DNA of 64,000 nt from Isoetes taiwanensis (GCA_021234155.1 JAJEKV010000064.1:3656001-3720000); one strand, 5' to 3'. Numbered from the stretch's first letter, positions 10,402 through 21,985 are shown. The notes: generated from the sequence alone by a model not told the origin. A program made the numbers and translations.

Positions 10402-10675
10402 ATTTTCGCGTACGCGAAAGCAACAAAACCGCGTACGCGAAAATATTTTCGGCGACGCTGAAGATTACAGCTTTTCGTCAGACGCTGAACTAATTTTTTT
10501 CGACGCCGCCAAAACGACGCCATCACAGTCGCGCGAATTTTTCGCGTACGCGGTTAAGAGTTTTTCGCGTACGCGAAATAATTTGAACTTCGCGTACGCG
10601 AAACATAATCTTCGCGTACGCGAAAATATTTTCGCGTACGCGGTTTTGTTGCTTTCGCGTACGCGAAAATTTTCT
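10402..10675. repeat. Left subterminal palindrome array of the hAT element
   Basis: Eight copies of the perfect palindrome CGCGTACGCG start at 10407, 10430, 10543, 10566, 10591, 10613, 10633 and 10656, most flanked by TTTT/AAAA. The first pair (10402-10450) and the last pair (10622-10675) are also inverted copies of one another. Subterminal repeats are known transposase-binding sites in hAT elements such as Ac; that role here is inferred. Confidence 0.85.
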
Positions 10676-11008
10676 AGCTGTTTTGCCCGATTTACTAAGC
10701 AAAAAAAATATTTGCGCCACTGTTTGGCCTGTTTTGTGGCACTGTTAATAGTATATATAAGAAAAACGTGATTAGCCCTAGAATTCACCTCGAACGTTGA
10801 CCGCCAGGTTGAGTCAAAATACTCCTTGGGAAACGGTTTGCCTTTGAGGTGTCGTTTTTCGAGTCACGAGCCTGACGTTGGATACTGGAACGTGAGTTTA
10901 CTCCGTCCCAGTGGTTTCCAGCCTTGGGTTGGCATCTGCTTCCATAGAATATCCTATAGGGTCCCGTCCAACCCCCCTTGATTCTCGCACGGAACGTCGA
11001 CGTAACAT

Positions 11009-12163
11009 ATGCATTGTGAGCTTGCTCCTTTGCATATATACGTCTTCCTTGCATCTACCTCTGGAGGTGCAGGCAGCGGTCATGCATCTACCTCTAGAGG
11101 TGCGAGGACTGCGTGTGCCCGTGGCAGGGCCACGGGGACTGCAACTCGTGCACATGGTCGCGGTACTGGAGTTGCGGGTCGGAAAAGAGGCCCAGAATGG
11201 GAGTTTGTGAAAGAGTTTGGCGCAAATGAGTGGGAATGTGTGTTTTGTGGATACACATCGGTAAATGGTTCTGCAACAAGAATTCGAGCTCACATCTTAC
11301 GTGAACGAGACGTCGGTGTCGCAACTTGTACTGCATCTGCTGACTTGCGAAAGGATGCCATCGAGAGATTGTCTCGACTGGATGGGATACGCAAAACGAA
11401 GAATAATATGAGAAAAAGACGAGTTACGAATACTCAAGAGCAGGGCCGGGCAGAAGCAGACGAAGATAACTATACCACCCCCTTTGGGACAAAGATACCG
11501 ACGTCGGGGCGGACTAGGGTCAATAGGTATAAGCACGGAGAACAGAGAATGATAGAGACAATTGAAATAGTGGAAAGACAGGGCGGCAACAGAGGGGGTT
11601 GATCATTGCTTAACATCAGAGCAATTGAAGAAGACACAACTGAAGGTTGTAGAGGCATTTTTATATGCTGGGCTGTCTCCACATATTCTGGAGCATAAAG
11701 CAATGAAAGAAGCCTTCCAAGAAGTTGCCAAAGCAGGACCGGCTTTTAGACTGCCTTCATACAAGCATGCCAACAATAAGATGGTTGATGAAATACATGG
11801 AAAAATGGTTGAGAGGGTGGAGATGAATTTGTGTCGTGGACCGAAGCGCGGCCTTCATTAGTGACTGATGGTTGGAGCAATGTAAACAAGGACCATCTTA
11901 TTAATTTCATGATCGTGTATCCAGGGGGTGAAGTATTTTTGAAAACCGTAGAAACCAAAACTGACCAAGTGACCGGAGATTGGATTTTTCAGAAAACAAA
12001 GGCCGTGATAGAGAGTTTTGGACCGAAGAGAATATTTCAAGTTGTAATGGATAACGCGTCTAATTGCAAGCTAGCGGGTCAATTACTGGAGGCCGAATTT
12101 CCAGGGTTGCATGCTACTAGTTGCCAATGCCATTGCCTGAACCTATTGCTGAACAACCTTTAG
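11009..12163 (+). pseudogene. hAT transposase, N-terminal half (BED finger plus DUF659), frameshifted
   Basis: A BED-type zinc finger is visible near 11215-11330 (WECVFCGYTSVNGSATRIRAH followed by a Cys at 11326), which would bind the element ends. A linker follows, then a hAT segment at 11610-11815 (VEAFLYAGLSPHI, FRLPSYKHANNK). The DUF659 region lies at 11830-12163 (PSLVTDGWSNVNKDHLINF, VVMDNASNCKLAGQLL, CQCHCLNLLLN). Frames change near 11597, in a run of G, and near 11815. The sequence ends abruptly at about 12163, before the usual C-terminal hATC dimerisation domain, where the minus-strand gene fragment begins. The BED and DUF659 order is typical of plant hAT transposases. Confidence 0.85.
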
Positions 12164-13306
12164 CTCTTCCCACTGACTCTCATACAAATACTCGCGAGGG
12201 AGATAGGATATCGACTGCTCCGAAGTCACCCTAAAAGGGTCAGAGTCTAACGATTTGGTCAAATTGCGCAAGTGCTCGTTGTTTTCTCTAAGGACCGTTG
12301 CCTCCCTGTTTAATGCCGCTAGTTGCCGTTTAGCGTCCTCTAATTCAGCGGCCATCTTATCATACCCATCGGCACGGTCCTTCAAGCGAATATTCTCCTC
12401 AGAAAGTGTCGGGGTTCCGACTTCTCTCATTCTCTAGTTGGGCCCCGAATATCCACAAGGTCATTCACGGCTCGGCCCCGCGGCTACCCTGTCACCTCCA
12501 AAGTTGGATAGCGTCGGCAACAAGGTATGTAATGGTGATGGGCTCACCATGTGGCCCACTCTGGCTATCTTCCGATAGCTTGACCCTCTTCGTCTTTGCC
12601 ACTACCGCTTCCTTGCCTCCATTTCCTACTCCCATAATTTCACGGGCACTTCCTTCACAAGCTCGTAGTATACTTGCTGCGCAAAAACTCTTACTAAACT
12701 CACCGCTGGGGTAAATGTCCCTTCACTTGGACATGACGCCGAAAGTGCTTTTGCTCGAACCACAAAGATTCTTGCACTCGTGAGCCTTATACTTACCCCG
12801 CCTACTAGGCCACTCACTTTCAAACTCATTCTTGTCCAAATTTGTGATTACATCGTCAGTAGTCCGCTCCCACTTGGACAATAGCCAGCCCCTTCCTGCT
12901 TGACTACATTATGCACCTCTGTGATGGTGCAATTATCCCTCTTTGAAACTTCATCCATCGCACGCAACCTTCTTAACTCTGCCGTGCGAAACTCATTCGC
13001 CCTTGCATGTGCTGCTGCTCTCTCCATTTGCCGAACAGCAGCTGACATCTCAAGCTCGTTCTCCAACCCTTCATGCCAAGGAGACTGAGTAGAGGGGGTC
13101 CTCAAATTAGAGGGAACCGAAAATCCATGCTGATCCTGCTGCTCTGACGCACCCACATTCCGTGTGTCAGGATTCAATTCTTCGTCCTGTTCGGGGGGAC
13201 ATAATTTGGACTGCTGACTTCTATAGGTGCACTGACTGACTTGTATAGGTGTGCTTTGACTTCTTGTCTTTATAATGTTCGTTAGCTGCGACATATAAAA
13301 AAGCAT
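12143..13306 (-). pseudogene. Coiled-coil gene fragments downstream of the kinase piece inside the hAT element
   Basis: Two coding-like blocks lie on the same strand as the kinase: 13306-12848 (152 codons, Gln-rich then arginine-rich helical, ARANEFRTAELRRLRAMDEV) and 12430-12143 (95 codons, heptad-like ENIRLKDRADGYDKMAAEL and RQLAALNREATVLRENNEH). Between them, 12840-12490 has short open stretches in shifting frames. I do not recognise the family. They may be the 3' exons of the kinase gene or a second captured gene. The stop at 12143 falls inside transposase-derived sequence, so it is not the native end. Confidence 0.5.
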
Positions 13307-13460
13307 AGAATAAATAACACAAAAAACACACGAAAAGGAAAACTAAGCTACACAACACACATAGACAATAATCTTTCATGTAGCATCAGATAAGTGTTTA
13401 ATGAATTTAGTTGGAATATTATGTAATACAAGGATGTTTGAATGTAAGTGAATATGCACG

Positions 13461-15170
13461 CTAGGCGTGACTAGGACCAGCTTGGTCTAATGCATCGCCG
13501 CCACCACCGCCAAGTTGAAGAATCCAATCTGATTCCAATTGTGGCCTCGTGCACGGAATTGGAGAGCAATGAAAACTGCTCCGCATTGTGTCAAGTAGCT
13601 GGGCCATATCAAATTTTCGTGTTTTGTCCCTCATTGGCGACTCAACGCAATGTTTCAAATAGTCGCACATTCTCCGATGCTTGCCTTGTCGCTCCAAGTT
13701 TCCTATTGACTCCATGTAGGAGTGCTTACTAGCAAAGTCATTTAAGTAGTAGACAATGTACGCTGCCCCCCCGTAAATCAAAGTCAACCCTTGCGTGCAC
13801 TTTGTCTTGAGCCACTACCAAAAAAAGATCATCATGCATATATGGATGCCCGGCCCTTTCCATCTCAATTCTTTTCTTTACCTTCGCCATCCATACCCTT
13901 GTAATGCCATCGTTTTACCTCCACTGTCTCGTGGATCAACCTGGATTCACCCCAATCACAAATGCCAATGTATACAGCCTGAGGATTAATACATCCCTTC
14001 TCCTTTCCATAATCAAAATGGAGCAATATATTGCCCGGATGCAAGTCCATATGCAAATATCTTTCTTGATGGAGCTTTCGTAGCCCGCTACAGAATGACA
14101 TTGCTAAGTCCCCAACCCTAGAGGCAACAAATAATTCTTTCTTTCTGCGCTCCTCAAGCAGCCTCAAGTCCGTCTCAACTCTGGGGACAGCTCCCAACTT
14201 CTTAAATGCAAGCTCTGCAAAGGCATTGGACCCATGACTTGTAAAGAAGGTTGCCAACGAACCTCCATTCCAAAAGGGAAAATTAAGCCTTGTCTTTCTA
14301 GGCGGTTGTGCTACCAATGCAACAGATATACACACCCGTGCCTAACTTGCATTCCTCGACTCCCTCATGTTCTTCAAAGATAGCTTCCACTAACTTATTG
14401 GGTTCTGTACTATGCTGAAAATTATTATGTTGAAGTTTTACACAATAAGGTTCATCCTTAATAAAACTAGACCCTAAAATATTGCACTTATACACTGCGC
14501 CATATGAACCAGAACCAATTCGTTGTCTGTTTATTATTTGTGATGAATCTACCATGGCAAACCAAGTAGTCTTGGCATCTGCCGCTTCTTCTAGCTTCCC
14601 ACTCCCTATCTGTCTCACCGTGACGCTTGGCTTTTATGGTTTGCGCCAACACTTTCTTAACAAGATGGGGGGGTTGATGGGCCTCTTTCTTCAATTTTCT
14701 GTTGGTCCACGCCGCATTCCATGTGCTGGTTTTTTCTTTCAACTCTAGCCTCAAGCGATGACTACTCAAATTTGCAACTTCTGTGATCATATTGCCGGTA
14801 GTGCGGCTAATATTACCCACTATCCATGTATACCTCTCTTGCTCACTCTTTTCGTGCTCTAGCTCCATCATTCGGCTTAAAAGCCCTCTCGCATCTTTTA
14901 CCAGCCCCAAGATGGTAGTCTAGCCATCCTTCCTCACCGCTAGTAATCAATTCCAAATCCCGAAATGAGGCATTGCCGCGGTAGATTACACAACCAGTTC
15001 ATGAAATCTGGTCTCAAAGTAGACCATGCTTGTTGTGGTCTACTTCTTTTTACTCTGTGGCGGTCTTTGCGAAGATGACTCGGTTGCAGCTCAGAGCTTT
15101 GTGTTTGAGACGCCAATGCCTCTACTGGTTGCGGCTCTATCTGAGACACTAATGCCACATTTGGTTGCAA
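13461..15170 (-). pseudogene. Protein-kinase gene fragment carried by the hAT element
   Basis: Read on the minus strand, 15170-14488 gives a leader with a coiled-coil-like region. The kinase N-lobe follows at 14560-14340: glycine loop IGSGSYGAVYKC and a VAIK-like YCVKLQ. The C-lobe lies at 14335-13865, with catalytic loop HMDLHPGNILL and a magnesium loop reading CDWGES where DFG is usual. The tail at 13787-13461 (DYLKHCVESPMRDKTRKF) looks like the end of a kinase C-lobe. HRD is changed to HMD. Frames change near 14330 and again in the C-lobe, so it is not expressed as one kinase. It is probably a host gene piece acquired by the transposon; a resident accessory gene is the alternative. Confidence 0.7.
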
Positions 15171-15902
15171 GTTAACTTCCGCTCTCTCTTACGAAGTCAT
15201 ACTTCTTGTTTTAAGGGATTGTCTAGCGGGCTAGCAAAATGCGACTCGCTGATAATACGCAATCGACAACAAAAATAACACCTACAAGTCAAGCAAAGAT
15301 AAAACTTTCAATTTAGTGCTTAGCACATGAGGGTAAATCAACTCACTTTAACCAAAACAAAACACTAATTTTATGCTTCCTACACTAAGACCCTAACATG
15401 AGTATGTATGTGCAAGGCCAAGGATAGGGTAACAAATAAAAGGACCAAAACACGATTTATGATCTATAGCCCAGCCTACTTCCAAAATGCAAGGCTAGCA
15501 AGTTTTAAATGCATTGCATCTTGTCCTAGGTCACGCTTTTTCAAAAGAGACCAATCGAATGCTTATCAAAACATACGCCAGTTTCTATATTAGTGTCGGA
15601 CTTTCATCAACAACACCATCGAAACTAGGGTGTGAATTGATAAAACATTATCCTAACCCTTAATAAAAGTACAACGCACACCTTCGACAATCACAAGTGA
15701 CCAAGGCCAACAATCCGCGGTGCGAGGGTTATACTCTTACTAAAGGGAGACCCTAGTTGCCTTAAGCTTCAAAGAAGGCCACCCACCCTCGGCATGGCGC
15801 AAATAAATGCGGCAATACCGGGCAAGGGGCATGCCTATGCTCTTGGCAACACGCAACCCTAAAAAGCCCTCTCGGTTGTTGTTTAAGGGAAGGCAACCAA
15901 TT

Positions 15903-15938
<36 letters not shown>

Positions 15939-16235
15939 ACTTAAATTATTATTTGCTTAAATTATTATTATTATTTTTTTTTCTAAAATAGGCCAAGCTC
16001 AGCCCACAGAACAAGGCACTCACCATCGTTACGCCCCTTACACAGGGGGGCAACAGGCGAGGGCCTAACTGCGGACCTAACCTGGCCTACCTATCAAAAA
16101 AAACAATAAAAAATACCCTAAAACTAAGAAAAAAAAAAAAAGGTTTTGGGTGGCAAATTGCAAGGTTGGGCGCAGGAAATACCTTGTTTGCGGCGCAAAA
16201 ACTGAATCCGCGCGCTTGAATATATAAAAAATTTC
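15171..16235. other. Non-coding interior of the hAT element with a poly-T run
   Basis: No gene is visible. A run of about 30 T lies at 15903-15934, followed by AT-rich sequence with short TTA repeats. The complement would be a poly-A, possibly the tail of a retroposed piece, but no matching duplication was found. Confidence 0.6.
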
Positions 16236-16500
16236 GCAGACGCTGGAACTTGGGCCACAGACGCTGAAAACTTTTTCACAGACTGTAACGCGAAAACCAA
16301 ATAAGACGCCGAACACGCCCGGTTTGCAGACGCGTAGTTTCAAAGCGTCTGTTGAAAAACTTCAGCGACGCTGAATCGGTTTTCTGTGCAAAGCCGAAAG
16401 TCGACCTCACTTTTGCGGGGCAGAATTTGTATTTCGGCGACGCTAAGTTTTTTCACAGACGCTTTTCATGCTTTCACAGACGCCAAATTTTTTTTCCGGC
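16236..16500. repeat. Right subterminal repeats of the hAT element
   Basis: The short motif CAGACGC recurs about six times in both orientations, often as TTTCACAGACGCT or CGACGCTGAA. The same core appears sparsely at the left end (about 10452 and 10475), but the left end is dominated by the CGCGTACGCG palindrome. The two ends therefore differ in their candidate binding sites. Confidence 0.7.
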
Positions 16501-16604
16501 CGGCGAGGTTTTTATACGTTAAATACGTATTTTATTAAAAAATACGTATTTTTTGACTTTATACGTCAGGAATTTTAATTTTGTACGTATAGAACCTATC
16601 CCTG

Positions 16605-17210
16605 GCCACGTGGGCTCCCAACATGCCACCTAGGCTCCAAGATGCCACCTAGGCTCAAACATGCCAAGGTGTCTCAAACATGCCACGAGAGCTCCAACAT
16701 GCCAGGGTGGCTCAAACATGCCACGCGGGCCCCTACATGCCACCTAGGCTCCAACATGCCAAGGTGTCTCAAACATGCCACATGGGCTCCAACATGCCAC
16801 CTAGGCTCCAACATGCCAAGGTGGCTCAAACATGCCAAGGTGGCTCAAATATGCCACGTGGGCTTCAACATGCCACCTAGGCTCCAACATGCCAAGGTGA
16901 CTCAAACAAGCCATGTGGGCTCCAACATGCCACCTAGGCTCCAGCATGCCAAGGTAGCTCAAACATGCCAAGGTGGCTCAAACATGCCAGCTAGGCTCCA
17001 ACATGCCACCTAGGATCCAACATGCCAAGGTGGCTCAAACATGCCACCGAGCCTCCAACATGTCACCTAGGATCAAACATGCCAAGGTGGCGCAAACATT
17101 CCACGCGCTCCAACATGTCACCTAGGCTCCAACATGCCAAGGTGGCTCAAACATGCCACATGGGCTCCAACATGCCACCTAGGCCTCAAACATGTCACCT
17201 AGGCTCCAAC
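16605..17210 (+). repeat. 19-bp minisatellite array, right of the hAT insertion
   Basis: This continues the monomers described at 9956-10281 in the same orientation for about 600 bp. Roughly every second or third monomer carries AGGTGG, giving a loose 38-57 bp higher-order pattern. The first 8 bp are the hAT target duplication. Confidence 0.92.
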
Positions 17211-17652
17211 AGAAGCTAGAAAGGGAAACTGATGAGCCAAATCACTCAGACAGAGTTTGGGAGGCGGATTTGGCTCCTGGGGCAAGCAAAACAGAGACCT
17301 AGAATGCTATGGACCAAAAATAGCAAGTTCGGGTTCCCTTTACCTAAATAGACAAGGGGTTAGGGCTAGGGTTTCCAATTACCCCTTTTAGCATGTGGGA
17401 TAATTGGTGTGGCCCACTTGCCTTTATTAGCTAAGGTGGCATACAGTGTCCACATGGGAAAATGTGTACACTTGGAATATGTGCACATGGGTAAATGTGC
17501 ACATAATTAAATGCACACACCTTGCAAGTTGCCCCCTAGGGTGCTACCTGCTTGGCTACACGTCAGCGTACACGTCAGTCGGGATGGCGTGTACGCGTGA
17601 CGAGGCAGTACAGTATACGTCCTGGGACCGTATACTGTGCTGGAACGTCACA
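17211..17652 (-). repeat. Truncated LTR of the same retrotransposon group
   Basis: The right end reads GGAACGTCACA, as in the full LTRs, and the preceding block (TTGCAAGTTGCCCCCTAGGG near 17521, GGCGTGTACGCGTGACGA near 17586) is nearly identical to 58721-58805. The left part diverges and then stops against minisatellite. Only the outer (U3-like) third of an LTR remains, and no internal region is attached. It carries the same terminal hairpin (17597-17652). Confidence 0.85.
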
Positions 17653-18146
17653 GAGCTTTAGGAATGTTGGAGCCTAGATGTCATGTTTGAGCCACATACT
17701 ATCAAACATGCCACTAGGATAAAAAAATGGCATGTGGCTCAAACATGATACTTGGGTCAAACGTGCCATTAGGGTCATAGAAATGCTCTTTTGAATGATT
17801 TATCCTTCTTAAAAGGATGAAATATAATTTTGTATTTATTATAGTTGAAATGTTGTGCCCGTGGGCTCAAGCATGTCCATAGGCTCAAGCATGCCCCTAG
17901 GCTTGAATGCCAAAGATGCCACATGGCTCAAGCATGCTATATTGGCTCAAACATGCCATATAGGCTCAAACATGCCATGTACGCTCAAAATGACACGTGC
18001 ACGTGGCTTAAACATAACCCTAGCCTCAAGCATGACACGTGGCTGAAATAGACATGTGGCTCAAACATGCCACATAGGTTCAAACATGCCACCTAGGCTC
18101 AAACTGCCATATAGACTCAAACATGCCACATAAGCTCAAACACCTC
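17653..18146 (+). repeat. Degenerate 19-bp minisatellite
   Basis: Monomers similar to CTCAAACATGCCACATAGG recur with more divergence and gaps, including a non-repeat stretch at about 17775-17850. Many units here read GGCTCAAGCATGCC. The first units (17670-17690) are in reverse orientation. Confidence 0.8.
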
Positions 18147-18707
18147 GGCACTAGAAATGATGAGGTGGCATCAAAAGAGCAAGCAAACTTCTTTCTCTTT
18201 GAGAAGGTGGCTATTTGCAAAAATTATGGGAGATGACATGGCATGATTTTGGTGAGGTGGCAAAGATGCGAGTTGAGGTGGCAAAATATGAAGGGATGGA
18301 AAAATGAAGAATTTGCTAGACAATTTTTCAACATTAAAAAAAACATATTTCTCCATGGTGACATGGCATTTCTTTGGATGGCATGTGACGTGATGCCTAA
18401 GCATTTTGTGCACTTTAGATAGAAAATGACTAGGTCAATTTAAAAAATAAAAGGGGTTTTTTAAGTGAGATAAGTAGGTAAATAGTGGAAAGCAAGGTAA
18501 CATGGCACTGGAAATGATGAGGTGTCATAAGAAAGAGAAACCACACTTCTTCCTTTTTGAAAAGGCGACTTTTGCAAAAATTATGGGTGATGACATGGCA
18601 TGGCCATGTGATGTGGCAACTATGAGTGATGACGTGGCAAAACACGAAGGGAGACATGGCAGTGATATGGCACTAGAAATCTTGAGGTTGTATCAAAACA
18701 AGCAAAC
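18147..18707 (+). repeat. Dispersed tandem duplication of about 350 bp
   Basis: The segment starting GGCACTAGAAATGATGAGG at 18147 recurs at 18504 and, in part, at 18667. The first two share a core ending in TTGCAAAAATTATGGG and a GATGACATGGCATG block. The sequence is rich in GATGACATGGC-like words. No coding content is credible. Confidence 0.75.
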
Positions 18708-19840
18708 CTAAACCTACAGATACAGGGAGAGGCAGGATTGATTCAATGGAAAATTGAATATAAACCTAAATGGGTGCGCGTGGAGAATCCTACAAAAAAA
18801 TAATACTAGGCTTTTTTACGTTAAAAAAAACGCAACCAGTTAATCTCCTTTAAAGCCAAAAACACAAATGAACCCACATCCGCCTAAAATGTTGCCAACC
18901 TATGTTTTTTCTATTTTTGTCGGACAAATGCTCTATAACCCTAGTATTTCTCCAACAAGCTTGTACTAGTGTGGTGATAAAACTTGGTTATAAAAACCAA
19001 CAATCAAACATTTAACAAGCTAGAAAATTTATACTTACAAGAAATTTATCGCGGCGGCCAAGGCCGCCGCGAACATTTCTTTTGTTCAATTCGGTGCAAA
19101 AGATACTGGATGTAAAAGATACTCGGTGCGAAAGAAAATTTGTGCCAATTTAGAACTTTAAATTCTTCATGACATAAAAAAAAAATGAACATAAAAAATG
19201 CCTTTTCTGCAACATCCAATCAAATCTTACACATGCCAATCACTTATACAATTTCCACAATTAGATTCTAGCTACCATATTTAGTTTACTATAAAAATGT
19301 TCCATTTTTTGGCACCTCGCGTGGCAAGAAATCATTAGTTTCATTGCTACAAATCATTACCTTGCTGCTAATTATAATAGTTGCTTTCTCACCATCTAGC
19401 ATCTGCAAAATGCACAAACAATAACATTCAACAAATCAATTTGCAGGAACCATAAATGTTTTGACAGACTATATTTTCACCCACTTTTTAGGAAGCTTCA
19501 AAAAGCACAAATATTTTCACCCACTTTTTAGAAAGCTTCAAATAGCACAAATATCTATTCTCGATTGTTCCTGCTTCGACTTCTGCAAACGGAGAAGAAA
19601 ATGGTGTTATTCAAATGTCTCAGACTTGATGTTTGGCATAACTTAATTTTTTGCATTTACAACTTCTACAGACTGGTCATGGTTTATTTAAACATCCGAA
19701 TGAGCAATAAATCCTTTGCTGCCTCTACTTCATAAGGACTTCTTCGAAAAGCTTTATATCGAAGTTAGCATCAATAAAGAAAACAGGAAAATCCCTAAAC
19801 AAAATACGGCCTTGCATGAAATCCACTTAGAATAACCTGA
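18708..19840. other. AT-rich intergenic DNA with a perfect GC palindrome and a 42-bp tandem repeat
   Basis: No gene was recognised. A palindrome, GCGGCGGCCAAGGCCGCCGC, lies at about 19051-19070 in AT-rich surroundings. A 42-bp unit containing TATTTTCACCCACTTTTTAG is duplicated in tandem at about 19469-19552. Confidence 0.6.
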
Positions 19841-20800
19841 GGGTTCTTTCAATATCAGTGTAGATTCTACATGTCCCAAGCAATGTTGTCCAAGTAGACG
19901 CACCAAGTTTCGGTAGCATATGAAGAACTATTAACTCTGCCTCTTCCAACCATTCTATTCAACCAATCATGTCAATAATAATTTAATTGAAATGCTCAAC
20001 TATAGGCACTACTACATGACAATCCTTCATGGAAAACAATATATGACAACCTTCATTTAATAGACCAGTATGGCTATACGCAAAAAGAATGTTGCATAAA
20101 GAAAACTCGTCAAGTTGAATGCCCTCAAGTTGCAATTGTTGGAGCATATGAAGAACTTGCTTTCCATATCCATGTTGGCCATGTTTGCTATGGGGGTTTT
20201 GGGATTCTACCTGTTTCTGGGGCAGCTCTTATGGTCTAGTGGTTTGATCGAGTTACTCCAGGGGGTCGGCACCAGGATCTCTGCATCAGCATCTATTTGC
20301 CCTGGTCTTAGTGAGAGGATGGAGGTTTAGCGCGTGCATGAGTCCGCACCAGTACTTGGCACCTAGATGTGAAGAGGTTACGGTTCGGGGGCGTTTGTTG
20401 AAGTTCTGTTTGTTGGAGGTATGCTTGTTGCTTTTTGCAGCAGCATAGCTTTTTGGATCTGTGGTCATCATGGCAACGGTTTTTCCCCAGTGGGGTTTTT
20501 TAATCCGGGCCATGGTGCTCACGGGCTTCGGCCCATGCAATGTATTTTTTGTTTTCCTTGTACTTGTGGTCGCATGTCCTCCGTGACGCTGCCTTTGTGG
20601 TGCGACGTAAAAATATACTTCCTTCCTTCCTTCCTTCCTTCCTACAATCATAGTATCCCATGAAACTGCAGGCCTACGGGGCATCTTGTCGAATATTTTG
20701 AGGGCATCCTCAACCTTTCCACATTTAGCATACAAATTAATAAGAGCAGTTTTTACAACAACATCCATTTCAAAGCCACGGCCCTAGATTACGTTGTAAA
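19841..20800 (-). pseudogene. PPR protein pseudogene, split by a retroposon insertion
   Basis: Minus-strand fragments read as consecutive plant pentatricopeptide motifs. Segment 20790-20645 gives GFEMDVVVKTALINLYAKC, VEDALKIFDKMPRRPAVSW and DTMIVG. Segment 20180-19845 resumes with QHGYGKQVLHMLQQLQLEGI, FAYSHTGLLNEG and, after two stop codons, an E-domain-like block ending GASTWTTLLG. Spacing and motif order are those of PLS-class PPR proteins, which act in organelle RNA processing or editing. A stop precedes the first motif, and a 460-bp insertion interrupts the ORF exactly between MIVG and QHGYG. Only about 150 residues of a protein that normally exceeds 500 remain. Confidence 0.8.
20182..20644 (+). 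mobile_element. Retroposon fragment with a (TTCC)n tail inside the PPR pseudogene
   Basis: The insert interrupts a PPR frame that resumes on the other side. It ends in five TTCC units (about 20620-20641), and just upstream lies a GGTTTTTCCCC/GGGGTTTTTT pair followed by CCGGGCC. A similar 3' block with a different simple-repeat tail occurs at 48112-48283. Simple-repeat tails are typical of some LINE and SINE 3' ends. The 5' boundary and target duplication are not certain. Confidence 0.6.
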
Positions 20801-21985
20801 TCCAACATCCTTAAGCTAGTGATGTGCTACCGATGGTGCAGGTAACTAAAACCTTAACATTGTTCACCGACTTTCTTCTGATTTAACATTCACAAAAAGA
20901 AAATACGCCGCATGGTACAATGTCACAATGTCAAGTGGCCCCTGGCCAAAATTTCATTTACTTTGACATTTACATGTTTTTAATAGAAGTAAGAAACATC
21001 ATTGAATTGACATTTTACATCTCTACTCACAATCATCTACACAAGAACTTTTTACATCTATTGAAAATGCCCGACCCACTTTTGGCATCAACATCCAATC
21101 ATGGTTGCTAAAAGTTGCTAGCTTTCAGATATTTTGTTTGGGAGCCTATTCATGACTTAAGCTAAAAAAAAACAAAATAACAGATATTTGTACTGGCAAA
21201 GTAGAATTTTGAAGCTTGTAAAGTTGAAACCCAATGGTGGCTTGCCATCTGCCATCAACAATCTGACATAGACGTACTTATTTTTATATTTACATATTGG
21301 TGATAAGTTCACATTGGATGCCAACAATGTGATATCAGATCATATGTGTTACCAATTGACATGGTCTTTTATGTGCAATATTGGTAAAAAGTTCATCTTT
21401 TATTTTTGAGAATTCCCCTTCATACTGGCAAAGCTGTATTATACACGATGTAAAACTTTTCAGCTGAACCAAATGGAGCCACATATGCTAATCACATACT
21501 TGTTTAATTGCCTAGAATCAAACTTAATACTGCCAACTGCAAGAGAGTTTCAACCTTAGTAATGCATCACCAGAAATCAGTAACTAGAAGCCTAACAAAA
21601 CCTTTTAATTGTTTCTAGCCATTGTCCGACTGCATTTATCAAGCTTAAAATTTTTGGATTATCATTATGTGAAGAATTTGATTTCTGAAGCACTTGATAT
21701 AGTTATGCTCTCACTGCCTTTTTCTTTAGTTGGAGAGTTCATCTTCTTTCTTTATCATCACCCTATGCCAACAATATACTACATGTCACCGCAAGTCCAT
21801 GCTACATACAAAAGCAAATTGATGGTCTGGATGTGTCTTTACTTTTGCAAGAAGTTTACTTTTTGCAGCGCATCTTCCAAGCTTTTCCTTTGTATATAAA
21901 CTGCCTGCATATATTCAATGTCATATGAATGAAGAACATTGACTTAGGCTAAGCTCAAAGCTATATCAATTTCAATTTGAGGAAG
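20801..21985. other. AT-rich intergenic DNA, no feature recognised
   Basis: Only short chance reading frames are present. No repeat, RNA or conserved domain could be supported on either strand. Confidence 0.6.

Larger units (their letters stand above)
10282..16604 (+). mobile_element. hAT DNA transposon, 6.3 kb, with captured kinase-gene sequence
   Basis: The ends are terminal inverted repeats: CAGGGATAGGTTCAATACG at the left and the complement of CGTATAGAACCTATCCCTG at the right, differing at one base. Both sides carry the 8-bp target duplication GCCACGTG (10274-10281 and 16605-16612). CAGGG ends plus 8-bp duplications are diagnostic of the hAT superfamily. The left interior encodes BED and DUF659 parts of a transposase on the plus strand. 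From about 12160 onward the interior is replaced by minus-strand fragments of other genes. Loss of the transposase C-terminal half makes the copy non-autonomous. It inserted into a minisatellite monomer. Confidence 0.95.

Noticed and set aside
10465-10788. Minus-strand frame with repeated SRTRK/AYAK words
   Set aside because: It is produced by the eight CGCGTACGCG palindromes at the hAT end.
15903-15934. Poly-T run as a LINE poly-A tail
   Set aside because: No LINE sequence or target duplication was found next to it; it may be simple slippage.
9956-18150. CRISPR array
   Set aside because: The short tandem repeats have no unique spacers and the DNA is clearly plant nuclear.
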